The notes under the pieces are model-generated. The model saw only the letters and a list, made by a program, of their open reading frames with translations. It did not search any database and was not told the origin of the DNA. A stretch of DNA of 64,000 nucleotides from Mixophyes australis (lineage: Eukaryota; Chordata; Amphibia; Anura; Limnodynastidae), in assembly GCA_036250195.1 (NCBI GenBank), contig JAVHZZ010000009.1, positions 100,524,771 through 100,588,770 on the forward strand, given 5' to 3'. Shown piece after piece: positions 22,601 through 34,861 of this stretch. The position numbers and the translations under genes are program-made. How positions within the stretch are numbered: position 1 is the first letter of the stretch; every line of letters begins with the position of its first letter.

Positions 22601-25218
22601 CTCAGTCGGGGAGTGCTTGGACGTACATGGAACGCACCAATGCTAACTACAAGTATATTTAAAAACCTGTAGATATAGTAAAATATCCAAGATGGCAATA
22701 ATTACTACTCGCATAATTGATTAAGGATAAAGCATCTACTGTATTAAATTTTAATGAAAAACATAAATGCAAAGTTATAAAATGAAACAATAAAACTATT
22801 AGATATAATTGAGGGGCATCTGTTATATAACCAGTGAAATAAAACAGAAACAAAGCTACCATGCTTAAAAATGTCATAACAAGCAATAGCAAGTCCCATA
22901 ATAGCATGCAGTGCCTGCAATGAGTCTGAAAGGACAACAGATAAATCCACTTAGCAGGCACCTGTCAAAATCATATATTGTGGGATATCTCTTCGACTCA
23001 ATAAAGCAATACAGATGGCATGCAGTTATAAAGCTCTAAGCTGAGAGTTTATAACAGTCCAAGAGCTAGATCCACTTAGCAAACACTTTCCAAGTGCATG
23101 TATTTAATGAGATTTCTCTGTCCACAAAAGTGTAGCTCCAATCAGATAGCATATGACTGACACCTGCCAATGTCTTACATCTGAAGACTGCAGTTTTTAT
23201 GGTAGCTGTTGCATGCAATTCATTCATATAAAACCATGTATATGTTAAAAAAAACATTTTACAATGTAAGTGGACAGCTTTCAATGGTCATCTCTGCAGT
23301 GATCTCATTACGCTGCACCTGACTGTGTGACCTGTATCTTAAGTTAGTCACCACACACTCTGGAATGGCTAGAAAGTAGTTCACAAGAACAATGCCTCAT
23401 TTATTAAAAGTTGCACATTTGCAAATTGAAGTGTTTCATCTCTGTTATGAGGTTTTTCAAACATAATGAATTTTGTCTAAATGCTTGTATATAAACCTTC
23501 CCTTATATAAAGCGCCTCCTCCTTCAATTTAATTAACGGACAGCTGCAATGCAATCATGCACTGCTCATTGCTGTTAATGGGCAAATATGAATAAAACAT
23601 GTAGAAAAATTGAGACCAAAATAAATGAATGTAAGATTTAAAGCCTAAACATCCTCTCTCACACATCTGTCATCTACAAGAAACATGTAACAAATATGTT
23701 CAACACCTGTAACTATTAACTAACATGGATCTCCCTCATGTTCTAGATTTTCTATGTATATTAACCTTCTTAATGATAAGATTGGTCATTAGGACTCATG
23801 GCTCCTCATAAACCCCATGGCTGTTTGAGCTGCAAACATTCAAGATATACTAGATGTAGTTTTATAAGTAATTATAAGTAAGATTTAAATCAGGTTCAGT
23901 ACAACCAATGAAAATGTTAAAATTATGAGTTTTGTCAAATGTGAGACCTCATGTATAATTTATGTATTACAGTATCCATGTCAAAAACAACACATAGTTA
24001 GAAATACTTGCTCTCTGAATATTTCCTTTATGGAATATACACCTAACATCATTAAGGGAGCATTAGCATAGTTGCATAGTTTTTGCATAGTATTTGCTTG
24101 GCTTGCATTTTTGTAACCAGCTAAAGTAGATAAATACATTATTTTAGTTTCTTTTATAATATTATGGGACATATTAGATAATGATCATACATTATAAAGT
24201 CACCCACTTTCCTTTGCTTTGTAAAGTGAATGCTAAATTTAAGGGAAAGTTACTTGTTCTCCTGATAATTTTGAGTTAAGAAGACAAATCATGGTGTTTC
24301 TTATATGATTAGACCTCATTAACTCATTATTTTGTAGTTGGACTGAATGTTAAGTATTAAGTTAGAAATTCTAAATCACAGAAGTTATTCTTGGTGCACT
24401 GTCTATTAGCAGTATTTATGCAGGCTGATTAATAGTACAATCTAAGATATCTGCACCAGTTTATTGTACTCAGCAGCGGAATTATTTTTCTTTTTGTCTT
24501 GTACGTTACATTTCAAAGGTGTTAAATTAATATACCATATATTTCAGTCATTCAGTAGATTAATATAGTAACACTAAAATGCCTTGTATTAATATAACAA
24601 AATATCCAAAGACCAAGTTACCATTCATTTACAAACCATAACTTATTTATAGAGTTTGTAACTAATTTGCTACTTTGATGTTTAATGTTGCTAATTTTCC
24701 GAAAGAAGATGTAAACTAAGTAGAGTACAAATGGAAACATGGCTATCCTTTAGTAAAGTTTTCTTCCCCACTATTTACAAATGTAATTAATAATTAATTA
24801 TGGTGCACAAAATTATTAGCCATTTGTAACCTGACAAAAATGTTATGAATGGATATGAATGTAGGTTTAATTTGTTTTAGTAGATAACATGTCTTTCTTC
24901 ATTTTGTTTTCTAAACAGTCAGGTTTGGGAGATGTCATTTGAAATCCAAACCTTTGCCCAGGTGTTAATAGGAAGACCTGCTATAAAACCTCAAAATATA
25001 CATTTGAGGTTTAAATTTTTAATTTGATTTCATTAATAAAACATGAGGTTATTTGCTTACTAATTACGTTAACTATTTGCTATTATAAAAAAATAGCAAA
25101 CTGTATTTTTCATTTTATGTACTATATTTTCAAACAATAATATTAATTCTTCAAGCTTCCAATTTCTTAAAATTTCTATCCATTAACCAAGTACCCATTG
25201 GCTAAGTGTACCATATGT
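19695..25218. other. No gene seen
   Basis: Long AT-rich stretch without recognisable coding. Plus-strand 20888-21196 and minus-strand 22961-22659 are open by chance, with no domain features. At about 22130-22520 there are two to three diverged copies of a ~170-bp unit (TTATTTGAAA-x-AGGA-AGTCC ... GATCACA ... ACAATAA-x-A-CCTACA). At 22945-23090 the phrase GATCCACTTAGCA occurs twice, ~120 bp apart. Neither could be assigned to a family. Confidence 0.4.
22130..22520. repeat. Diverged ~170-bp tandem repeat, 2-3 copies
   Basis: The units share TTATTTGAAA, a GTCC(T/C) block, GGGATCACA/GGTGATCACA and CAATAA-x-A-CCTACA in the same order and spacing. Copies begin near 22158, 22339 and possibly 22500. 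Confidence 0.5.
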
Positions 25219-25440
25219 GGCATGGTCAGGGCCGGACTGGCCATCTGGCACTTCTGGCAAATGCCAGAAGGGCCGATGGCTATATGGGCCGGCCCGACTC
25301 CCCCTGTCTTCTTGGTGGCTGGTTCCAGCCACCTCTGCTGCGCACTCTCCAGCTCCCTCCCCCGTTATGCTGTGCAGCCAGTTACACTGGTGAGTGGTGA
25401 GTTTCCTTTTGTTTTTTTAATTTGCTTTTTTTTTTACTGA

Positions 25441-26350
25441 AGAGGGGGGGGGGTGCCGCGATTTTCGGGGGGGGGTCGCGGGGGTGCCGCGATTTTCAGG
25501 GGGTGCCGCGATTTTCGGGGGGGGGTCGCGGGGGTGAGAGCCAGGGGGTGCTGGGTAAGGGGGTGAGAGCCAGGGGGTGAGAGAGCCGAAGGGGGTGCTG
25601 GGAAAGGGGGTGAGAGAGCGGAAGGGGGTGCTGGGAAAGGGGGTGAGAGCCAGTGGGTGCTGGGAAAGGGGGTGAGAGCCAGGGGGTGCTAGGAGAGGGG
25701 GTGAGAGAGCCGAAGGGGGTGCTGGGAAAGGAGGTGAGAGAGCCGAAGCGGGTGCTGGGAAAGGGGGTGAGAGCCAGGGGGTGCTAGGAGAGGGGGTGAG
25801 AGAGCGGAAGGAGGTGCTGGGAAAGGGGGTGAGAGAGCGGAAGGGGGTGCTGGGAAAGGGGGTGAGAGCCAGGGGGTGCTGGGAGAGGGGGTGAGAGAGC
25901 CGAAGATGGTGCTGGGAAAGGGGGTGAGAGAGCCGAAGGGGGTGCTGGGAAAGGAGGTGAGAGAGCCGAAGGGGGTGCTGGGAAAGGGGGTGAGAGCCAG
26001 GGGGTGCTGGGAGAGGGGGTGAGAGAGCCGAAGGGGGTGCTGGGAGAGGGGGTGAGAGAGCCAAAGGGGAAGGGGGTTCTGGGAGAAGGGTGAGAGAGCC
26101 AGGGGGTGCTAGGAAAAGGGGTGAGAGAGCCAGGGGGTGCTGGGAGAGGGGGTGAGAGAGCCAGGGGGAAGAGGGCGCTGGGAGAGGGGGCGAGAGAGCC
26201 TGGGTGGTAGGGGGTGCAGGAAGAGAAGTGAGAGAGCCGGGGGGTAGAGGGTGCAGGAAGACGTGTGAGAGAGCCAGGGGAGTAGGTGGTACAGGAAGAT
26301 GTGTGAGAGCCAGCGGAGAAGGTGGTGCAGGGGGTTAAGTGAGAGGGACA
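25441..26350. repeat. G-rich minisatellite inside the hAT element
   Basis: About 30 copies of a roughly 30-bp unit, such as GGGGGTGAGAGAGCCGAAGG followed by GGGTGCTGGGAAA. The right part degrades to units with GGTGCAGGAAGA. The strand is purine-rich with many G-runs. Very long proline/serine-rich frames on the minus strand (to 26521) are the repeat in translation. Confidence 0.95.
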
Positions 26351-26999
26351 AAGGAGAAGATGGTGCAGGGGCATAGGTAAAAGAAAGTGTAAAGGGAGAG
26401 ACATCTTAAGAATGGGAATGTCAGGGATGCAGCCATCATAAAACACAAGTAGTAATGAAGAATGGAAATGCACAGAGGGGACAAGTGTTAAAAAAAAAAA
26501 AATCAAGCCTTCATACTCCATTCACCTATATTTTCTATACCCCCACTCCTAAATTTCTGCTTCGACCACTGCCCTCTATTCCTGCTCCCGACTGGCTGTG
26601 TGAGCTGACAGCTGCTGATCCCTCCTCGCCCAGCGCGCCCACTAGGAGAACAGAACATAGGATGCCATAATCAGGTAAGTTCATATATTTTCTCGTGTGC
26701 AATATGTTTTTAACCATTCTTTCTTGAACTGGGGACACTACGGCGTATCCAATAATGTTTAACACTATGTATTGCTCATTATTGCGCTGTAATGTTTTTT
26801 GCATATTTATCTGTACAGAGATTTTTAATTAAGAGGAAAAAACATTGCTTGTCATAAATTTTATCTGTAATTGTGTCAATATATCTATTTTTGTTTGCAT
26901 TGTAAATGATGTATTAAGCTGCTCTTGGGAGACTCACACTCAGTATCTGATATGCTGTACCAATTTTTATTTGTGAATGAGTTTTTATCTGAGCTTTAC

Positions 27000-27175
27000 T
27001 AATGATTTGGGGGCACTACTATGCCATAATATGATTTGTGGGCACTTCTGCATGACCAAATATGAATTGAGGGTAACACTATGTGGCATAATATGACCGT
27101 GGGGCACTACGATGTGGCATAATATGAACTGGGCACACTACGGTGTGGCATCATATGAACTTCTGCCAAAGGCAA
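27000..27175. repeat. Short minisatellite, ~30-bp unit
   Basis: Five to six diverged copies of GGGCACTACGATGTGGCATA-ATATGAACT. The same unit, in the opposite orientation, builds the array at 35881-36345. Confidence 0.75.
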
Positions 27176-27774
27176 GTCTTTCATTGTTGAATATGACGTG
27201 AGCCCAAAGAAGTTGCTGTATCGGGGCCCAAAATTCCTCTTGTCAGCCCTGCCTGTGAGTCAAGGGGGTAGACGCCTCCAGGTAAATAATCTAAATGTTT
27301 TCTATCTAATCAAACTGATGGATCACATCCAATTATTTCTCACCACCTCCTCTATCCCCCTTAATTTATATACTGTGTTATTTAAAATGAATAGAAAAGA
27401 CGCATATCCAATTACTGTAGTAAAACAAAAATATTTTTCTCTGACATTTTGCTGTAGATGGAAATACTTTTAATGCGGCCGTGTGGGTTCAACTGATCAT
27501 TCAATAGTTATGTTTTTTTTAGATATATGTTAGTTTTATTTCATGTGGAATGATTCATGAAAATTCTGCCATTACTATTTAATTGAGGGAAAAGGGTACC
27601 TGTTACCTATATGTGTGTGTAAGTACTCTGTTCGTTGTTGCTATTTTGGGGGAGATTTGAAAAAAGCAAAACATTGTTTCCTACAGTGGCGTCTGTATAA
27701 TTGGTGGTATTGCTGTAGTATGGGGGGCGTGCTGGTGGCAATGTTGTAGTGTGTTTGGGGCTTAGTATTGCTAA

Positions 27775-28015
27775 TAAGTAGGAGAGGGTATTGCTATAAT
27801 GTGGGGGGTGACGATGGACGCTGTAAATGTGGGGGGTGATGCCAGTTGCTGTAATGTGGGGGGTCATGCTGGACGCTGTAATGTGGGGGGGGTGATGCTG
27901 GACGCTGTAATGTGGGGGGTGATGCTGGATGCTGTAATGTGGGGGGTGATGCCGGTTGCTGTAATGTGGGGGTTGATGCCGGTTGCTGTAATGTGGGGGT
28001 GATTGATGTAGTATG
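27775..28015. repeat. 27-bp minisatellite inside the hAT element
   Basis: Eight to nine copies of GTGGGGGGTGATGC-x-GG-x-TGCTGTAAT. The plus-strand frame across it is the repeat in translation. Confidence 0.9.
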
Positions 28016-28301
28016 AGTGTGTGTGGGGGGTTATTTATTGCTGTAATTTGGGTATTAATAATGTATTGTCATGGTGTTTATTGATGTAATTGGGGTGCTA
28101 ATAATGTAATGTTGAGGGTCATTAGGAGAAATAAATACCCCCCCTCCCCACACACACACTCATACTACATCATGTTGTACTGCGCCAGCATCAGTGTGCA
28201 ACAATATAGTGCATGGAGCCCACAACACGTGGGCCTGTGTGCTTTAAATGCCAGGGCTGATTTTTAGTCCCAGTCCGGCCCTGGGCATGGTAGATGATTT
28301 A

Positions 28302-28805
28302 TACCGATTTCATACTACCGCCCCAGCAATATCCCGGGTTTTTCAAGCCGGGTTTTTGCCGGGGCTCGGAGCGTCCCAGCTCAGAAACACCATTCATACT
28401 GCACCTCGGACCCGGGAATTTCCCGGGTTGACCCCATTCATAAGTCTGTGCCCTGGCAATTTGTGGGAGTCATCACCAGAGCAGTTTTCATTGGCTGAAA
28501 AATGGTGATGTCATTGAAAGGTGACAGGTTTTTTTTTCTTCCACGGGCTCCCACCGATGACATCATCCTCCAGAGACAGGCAGACAGCCAATCAGCTTGT
28601 TTTCTGAAAAACCCGGGTTGCACCATTCATAGTGCAGGCAACCCGGGTCCGACCCGAGAATTACCTCTCGATAAATCCCGGGTTGAAGACCCGGGTTTTT
28701 AGACCAGGGTTTTTTGACTTGTACCATTCATACTGCACCAAGACCCGGGTCGTTTGAGTTCGCCCCGAGAAAAACCCGGGATTTTGGTGCAGTATGAATG
28801 GGGTA
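28302..28805. mobile_element. PIF/Harbinger-like MITE, 504 bp, TTA target duplication
   Basis: TTA occurs at 28299-28301 and 28806-28808. The ends are TACCGATTTCATACT on the left and AGTATGAATGGGGTA on the right, diverged inverted repeats extending inward for about 40 bp to a shared ATCCCGGGTTTTTC. The interior repeats 'CCCGGGTT' and 'CCATTCATACTGCACC' phrases in both orientations. A TTA duplication fits PIF/Harbinger. It starts 10 bp after the preceding hAT target duplication. Confidence 0.75.
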
Positions 28806-28808
28806 TTA

Positions 28809-29716
28809 TATAGCTGTGAGCATACTGACAGTTATAATAGTACTCAAGATGTCACCATGAACTACAATTCATACAATTACACCAAAATATCCAAATTTGC
28901 AATATTCTATCTTAGAATTTGTCTTCTTTGTCACAACTTTCTTTGCTCTAATTACTTAATCTCTTCTATCTGATCCCAACTTATACATTCAAGCTGTTCA
29001 CATACCTTTAATGATTTAACATGGAATTAATGATGCCAAAATGTTGTCCTGTATATATTTCCAATATTAGACTCTTTAAAATGTATATAACTGATTACTG
29101 CTTAGACACAAGATAAATACTAAAGCAGACACACAGCTTACTTATCCAATTCCACTTCATAGCTTCCTATTTGTCATTACCACTACTGAATTTTGCTGAA
29201 AACTTCCAGCACTATTTATTCACTTCAGCATACATTATACAAAAAGGTAGTTTAATACTCGTCTCTTATGCTTCCCGTTACCAAAGGACAATTGTAACCT
29301 GTTTCTATGTTCACACATAATTCTGTACATTTCAGCAACATTCCTGTTCTTTAAAGGATACAATTTCCATATACTGCATCTTATTTTCTGTTTTTTTTTC
29401 CCATTACATCTATAACTTATACATTTCTATATGTTTGCTTTATTATTCACCTAAGGGTTCCCAATAACAACACTGCATCTTGAACATCAAATGTTTTCTA
29501 ATCACCCAATGCACACCCAGTAATGCCAGGATGCCACTATCTAAGAATTATATAGTGAAAGTAACAGGTTGCCCTAAATGCCACAATAAGTGATGTGAAG
29601 CTCCTGTAAACTGTTCAGACAGAGTGTGGTATGAAACATTCCTGTGCATGATAAAAAAAAAGTTTATATATCCAAATGGGCTCTCATTTGACATGGCCGT
29701 GCTTGCATAAAATATA
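28809..29716. other. AT-rich DNA, no gene seen
   Basis: No recognisable coding frame or repeat boundary. Confidence 0.4.
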
Positions 29717-29948
29717 AATCATCATCATCATCATCATTTATTTATATAGTGCTACTAATTCCACAACGCTGTACACAGAACTCATTAACATCAGTCCCTG
29801 CCCCATAAGAGCTTACAGTCTAAATTCCCTAACACACACAGACCAGGGTCAATTTGTTAACAGCCAATTAACCTACCAAAATATTTTGGAGTGTGGGAGG
29901 AAACCAGAGTAACTGGAGGAAACCCACGCAAGCATGGGGAGAACACAG
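29717..29948 (-). mobile_element. SINE (tRNA-headed family), head missing
   Basis: On the minus strand the tail is (GAT)n at 29717-29735, preceded by the 'GCGTTGTGGAATTAGTAGCAC' type tail and the conserved 'GTTTCCTCCAGTTACTCTGG' and 'TTTCCTCCCACACTCC' body phrases. The order matches the more complete copy at 61111-61428, but the tRNA-derived head is missing. Confidence 0.85.
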
Positions 29949-30137
29949 ATTATGCCATAGTTATCCCTATGAAATATATTAGGCTATTCCAGACTGTTAT
30001 CTCTGGGGCCATATACTAAGCTTTATCCTGGGTTTATACTGAAGAAATGTATTAAGATATGGAATCTGCAGGTTGCTAGTTAACCTGTTGTTTATTTGCT
30101 AAGCCTTCTGTCATCTCTGAGCACCCACCAATGTTAA

Positions 30138-30494
30138 AGAGGACCTATCATAATTTCCTCAGATGTTATATTTTTATTTTCCTTTTTAGTTTCTTCCAGT
30201 TAATAAAAAAAAAGGTTCCACTGGAACACGGGTTACATGGGAGAGACCATTTAATTTAAAGTCTTGTTTATGTGCTACCCTCCCTCTGGTGCCAGATTTC
30301 TCCAGGCCACCCAGCAGTTGAGTCCAACTTTAGTTTTTAGACTACACGATGCTTCATACAAAGCCATTTTCCTGTTTACCTATAGCTCTCTTGCTGTGTG
30401 GGCCGGACGAAGCCATCCTCAGAGAGAGCATAGCATGTCAAAATTAAAAATTAAAATTAAAAATCATATCAACCACCTTGGTGATAGGTCCTCT
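30138..30494. mobile_element. Kolobok/T2-like MITE, 357 bp, TTAA target duplication
   Basis: TTAA at 30134-30137 and 30495-30498 flanks AGAGGACCTATCA...TGATAGGTCCTCT, a perfect 13-bp inverted repeat. TTAA duplication with an AGAGGACCTATCA-type end fits the T2/Kolobok MITEs of frogs. piggyBac also duplicates TTAA but has different ends (usually CCY). Non-coding. Confidence 0.75.
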
Positions 30495-30498
30495 TTAA

Positions 30499-32544
30499 GC
30501 TATTTCACATATTCTAATATGTCTTGTCATGTATTTTATATGTGCATGTGTATTTTCAATAAGTTTTTTCCTATGCCTTACATTGCACAATGTTAACTAT
30601 AGACCTTGCTCCTGCCTCTATTTGAAAATCTACAGAGACCTGTAATTCGTTAGCACTAATTTAATGAATTGTTTTGGGATAGTCTAATAAATAAAGGTAA
30701 ACCGTGGCAGCTAGGAGTGATCAATAATATATTTTTATTATAAAAAAGAGGACTGTACTGTAGAATGTCTTGGAGCAGGGTATTTGCTAATGCAATTAGA
30801 TTGCATCACAAAAATATTACCTCTTTGCTCATAAATATGTATTCACATTTCATATGGTTAATCAGCTTTATTGTATCTTTACAGCAGTACTTGTCTAGCA
30901 TCATAAAATGTAGAAAGACACACTCCGAAGCAGAAACCAGTACAGTGCATAATTCCAAATGGATACTGTAGCCAATATGTTTGTCAGCAAATGCGATTTC
31001 AGTACATAATGGAGTAGTTTAATGTAAATGTGTGAAGATAATGCCTTTTTTCCTCATTCTTCACTTTGTAAAATATCTGACAGGTTAAAAAAAGCATATA
31101 TTATTCACTGAGTGATTTAATTAAATAAAGCTGATTGTTATTTACCTCTGCAATTCATGAACTAGATTTGATAAACTCTTCAAAACTTGAGCATTGCTGG
31201 ATATAGAAATCTTTTATTACATTCGACTGTTAGGCTCAGCACTTGGCTGTAAATGCTTCATTGAGTCAAAGCATAAAAGGCATTGTGGAAGTTCAATGGA
31301 TAAAGTCTTATTGCTGTAAATTCTTTGACCTGAATAAGTAACTTTCTTCTCTCTGCTTGAGGTGTCCAATATGGGGAGGAGAAGGTTTTTACAATTGAAA
31401 ATAAAGTAAAGTTGACATTTTCACTAGAAATAGAATGGAGATTGGGGCCTATTAAATTTATATTTGATTTTATAAAAAAAAAATAATGCCGTTAGTCAAG
31501 AAAACTACAGAGCAAATCTAAATAGCTTTTAAGCCTGGAGCTGATTAACTCCCACTTTCAGCAAAATATGCCATGGAAGTCAACAGTAATTATTATTAGA
31601 AATGAAAATACCACAGGATGATTCACTCCCTGAAATATATGAACATCAATTAGCTGACATTATAGAGTGAATTTAATTTTAAAATGTTGCATATGGTTTA
31701 AGTGCTAGAATGTACATGTTATTTTCTTCTTGTATTTCTTTTTATTTATACTGGAATCACGGGATCTGTTCTATTGGTGCTGATGACAGATCTAGGATTA
31801 CTCTTCTTGAAAATATTTTATTCCAAATAAAATATATATTTAAGCCTTTAGGCCTTTAGGATTTAGGCTGTATAATTATAGACTGTTTAAATTAATATAT
31901 TAAATGTTGCTTAAGGATGAAATTATATTGGTCTGTTCGACTTACATGTTGTGTATATCAACTTCTATTTCTTTCATGTTTCTATATAGCAAAGCCCTGA
32001 GATCTGTTATCCAGAAACCCATTATCTGAAAAGTTCTGAAAATCAAAAAGAAAAAATTAATATATGCACGGCGGTTCAGTAATAATGTCATACACACTGA
32101 CAGCATCAACCAGAATTTTCTTTTACAGTAACTGTGCAGAACACCGTCATACAATTTAATAGGGAAGGGAATGATACATGGCAAGTATGGTGTTTGGAAA
32201 GACAGGCGTGTTTAAGGCATGGTGCATTATTACCTCTAAGGCAAATTACTGAAGAGCCCTTATCTGGACAAACATACCTATAATTCCATATAATAAATCC
32301 AATATCTTAATATATTTCCTCATGCCCCTTAATGCATCATTTTATTTTTGCTGTATTTGGTACTTTACATGTAGGCACGTGCTATTAGTACCTTTTTTCT
32401 TAATTTTTAAAATATTTTGCTTCTTTCTTCTATGCCTATTTTTTTGGTCAACAAAAACATGATCAAAAAGTACAAATGTCAATCTGGAAAGTATCACAGT
32501 AAGATGGAATTTAAATAGAAAATATACTCTTATCTTAAAAACAT
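30499..32544. other. Intergenic DNA, candidate conserved non-coding segment at 31020-31760
   Basis: No coding frame is recognisable. The segment 31020-31760 has no repeat signature and the look of vertebrate conserved non-coding DNA: moderately AT-rich, complex, with homeodomain-type TAATTA/ATTAAT motifs and no homopolymer decay. This is only an impression. Confidence 0.3.
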
Positions 32545-32547
32545 ATG

Positions 32548-32880
32548 GGGCCTGATTCATTAAGGATCTTAAATTAGGAAACCTCTTATTTCAGCCTCCT
32601 GGACAAAACCATGTTACAATGCAAGGGGTGCAAATTAGTTTTCTGTTTTGCACATAAATTAAATACTGCCTCTTTTTTCATGTAGCCCACAAATATCAAC
32701 TTTAAATTTCAGTGTACAAATAAGCTATCAAGTATTTGTGTACTACATGACAAAACAGTCAGTATTTAACTTATGTGCAAAACAGAAAACTAATTTGCAC
32801 CCCTTGCACTGTAACATGGTTTTGTCCAGGAGACTTAAATAAGAAACTTTTTAATTTAGGATCCTTAATGAATCAGGCCC
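32548..32880. mobile_element. Harbinger-like MITE with long inverted repeats, 333 bp
   Basis: Ends GGGCCTGATTCATTAAGGAT and its complement ATCCTTAATGAATCAGGCCC, with further complementary blocks (ACAAAACCATGTTACA, GCAAATTAGTTTTCTGTTTT) inward, make most of the element a foldback. ATG at 32545-32547 and 32881-32883 gives a 3-bp duplication. GGGCCTGATTCA ends and a 3-bp duplication fit PIF/Harbinger. Confidence 0.8.
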
Positions 32881-33002
32881 ATGGTGTGAGTACTTTTCCA
32901 CAAAGAACAAATATACACATATTTGCATTCATTAACATTTGTTGGTGCTAATGTTGAATATCTGTAAAGGTCTCCCAACTCGACAACTCCTTTTTGCACA
33001 AG

Positions 33003-33088
33003 GGGCCTGATTCTTAAATTAAGAAGTTTCTTATTTAAATCCCCTGGACAAAACCATGTTACAATGCAATGGGTGAAAATTAGTTTTC
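33003..33088. mobile_element. Truncated copy of the GGGCCTGATTC MITE
   Basis: Begins GGGGCCTGATTC and contains the CTGGACAAAACCATGTTACA block and AATTAGTTTTCTG, then stops at the start of the ~115-bp array. Confidence 0.75.
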
Positions 33089-33799
33089 TGTAACAAATTG
33101 TCATTGCTGAAATAAAATTAATAGGTCTGGCAGGCTTGGTCTTCTAAATCTGCAGTCCCATAATGTACAGTGTTATAAAAGTAACACACAAAGAGGAAAG
33201 CTCCTATGCTAATTGTCTTTGCTGAAATTCAAATACTAGTGCTGGCAGGCTTGGTCTTCTGAATTTGCAGTCAAATTGTACGGTGTTATATCGATTGCAC
33301 ACAAAGAAGAGAACTCCATTGCTCCATTGCTAATTGTCATTTCTGAAATCCAAATACTAGGGCTGGCAGGCTTTGTCTTTTGAAATTGCAGTCAAATTAT
33401 ATGGCGTTATATAGGTTATACAAAAAGAGGAGAGCTCCATTGCTAATTGTCATTGCTGAAATCCAAATACTAGGGCTGGCAGGCTTGGTGTAAATCTGCA
33501 GTCAAATTGTATGGTGTTATATAGGTTACACACAAAGTGAAAAGCTCCATTGCTCCATTGCTAATTGTCATTGCTGAAATACAAATACTAGGGCTGGCAG
33601 GCTTGGTGTAAATCTGCAGTCAATTTGTATGGTGTTATATAGGTTACTCACAAAGAGGAGAGCTCCATTGCTAATTGTTATTGCTGAAATCCAAATACTA
33701 GGGCTAGCAGTTGGCAGGCTTGGTGTAAATCTGCAGTCACATTTTACTGTGATATATAGGTAACACACAAAGAGAAGAGCTCCATTGCTCCATTGCTAA
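33089..33799. repeat. ~115-bp tandem array, left part
   Basis: About six copies of a unit containing 'CTAGGGCTGGCAGGCTTGGT', 'CTGCAGTCAAATTGTA', 'GTGTTATATAGGTTACACAC', 'GAGAGCTCCATTGCTAATTG'. The GGCTGGCAG core recurs near 33123, 33236, 33361, 33472, 33590 and 33704. In reverse complement the unit matches the subterminal repeats at 39300-40000 in BED-hAT copy A. The array resumes at 34663 after a hAT element. Confidence 0.85.
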
Positions 33800-34662
33800 C
33801 AGGGCAGTCTTTCCCTTCGGGCATGCTGGGCAACTGCATGGGGGACCCTCGGTCAAGTTGGCCCCATTGGCAGGGCTGTGAAGTAATAAAGAAAAGAAAA
33901 ACTTACCTTACTGCGGTCACGCAGTGGTGATCCGGCTCCCTCCCTGTTCTCCCCCTTCGTGCTGCGCTCGCACTGAATGTCGGACATGACATCAACATGC
34001 CGGACATTTTCAGTGAGTAGCAGAACACAGAGTAGCCACGACCTGATGGACAAGCAAGCGAGGAAGAAAGAAAACAGAAAAGAAACGTAAAGAAGTGAAA
34101 TAGGCGTTAGAAAGGTAAGTGAAGGGGGACAAATAGAAGAATAATGGAGGGCACAGGCACAGTATCTGATACAGGGACGGGGGGAGGGGGGACCAGACGG
34201 TGCATGATGAAGGAAGAGAAACAGGAGCATAATGGAGGGCAGTGTCTAATACAGGAGCAGACCAGAAGCATGATGAAGTGGGACAAACAGGAGCATAATG
34301 GAGGGCACAGTGTGTTGAACACATTGATAATAAATTATTCATAATTTATAATAATTTTGTTTGTGTTGTACACTTTAATAATTATTCATAGTTTATATTT
34401 TGTTTGTGTTCAAAACTTGATAAATAATAAATAATTCATAGTTTATAATTTTGTTTATAATAAAAAAAAATATGTGGCTTAATCTCTGTTGTACAGCATG
34501 CTTTTTAATGTTTTAAATCTTGACCTTTTTCTGCAGGTAACAATATATATAAACTTAATTTTATCGATAATTTACATTTTTATTCCTGTGAGTGGTCGTG
34601 TAGGTAGGGGCCCCAGTGTACTGCTTTGCCTGGGGGCCCATAATGTTGTTAAAATGGCCCTG
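33800..34662. mobile_element. hAT-type non-autonomous element, 863 bp, exact 8-bp TSD
   Basis: Left end CAGGGCAGTCTTTCC, right end AAAATGGCCCTG. ATTGCTAA at 33792-33799 and 34663-34670 is an exact 8-bp duplication of the host array unit. The last ~55 bp match the right end of the 1266-1526 MITE. The interior has a GA-rich block with short repeats of GGAGCATAATGGAGGGCA (34200-34310) and an AT-rich block of ~60-bp repeats containing AATAATTCATAGTTTATA (34330-34470). No transposase. Confidence 0.9.
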
Positions 34663-34861
34663 ATTGCTAATTGTCATTGCTGAAATACTGGCAGGCTTGG
34701 TCTTCTGAATTTGCAGTCAAATTGTTCTGTGTTATATAGGTTACACACATAAAGGAGAGCTCCATTGCTTCATTGTTAATTGTCATTGCTGAATTCCAAA
34801 TACTAGGGTTGGCAGGCTTGGTGTAAATCTGCAGCCACATTGTACTGTATTATCAAAATGG
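34663..34861. repeat. ~115-bp tandem array, right part
   Basis: Continues the unit interrupted at 33800 (ATTGCTGAAATAC, GGCAGGCTTGGT, TTACACACATAAAGGAGAGC). The sequence changes at about 34855 to the LINE 3' end. Confidence 0.8.

Larger units (their letters stand above)
25227..28283. mobile_element. hAT-type element, 3057 bp, minisatellite-filled, exact 8-bp TSD
   Basis: The left end CAGGGCCGGACTGG (25227) and the right end CCAGTCCGGCCCTG (ending 28283) form a perfect 14-bp inverted repeat. The flanks GGCATGGT at 25219-25226 and 28284-28291 are identical, an exact 8-bp target duplication as made by hAT transposases. No transposase is encoded. The interior is three minisatellite blocks plus AT-rich DNA. 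Because the duplication is intact, the whole 3 kb moved, or grew internally, as one element. Confidence 0.9.

Noticed and set aside
22659..22961. 100-codon hydrophobic minus-strand frame
   Set aside because: Hydrophobicity comes from T-rich codons in AT-rich DNA. A second frame overlaps it. No family recognised.
25417..26521. Long proline/serine-rich minus-strand reading frames (over 200 codons)
   Set aside because: They are the G-rich minisatellite in translation. Two frames overlap with the same repeated words, and the repeat length keeps them open.
33089..34861. Regular array considered as CRISPR
   Set aside because: Units of ~115 bp are repeats throughout, with no unique spacers and no cas genes. 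The context is eukaryotic.
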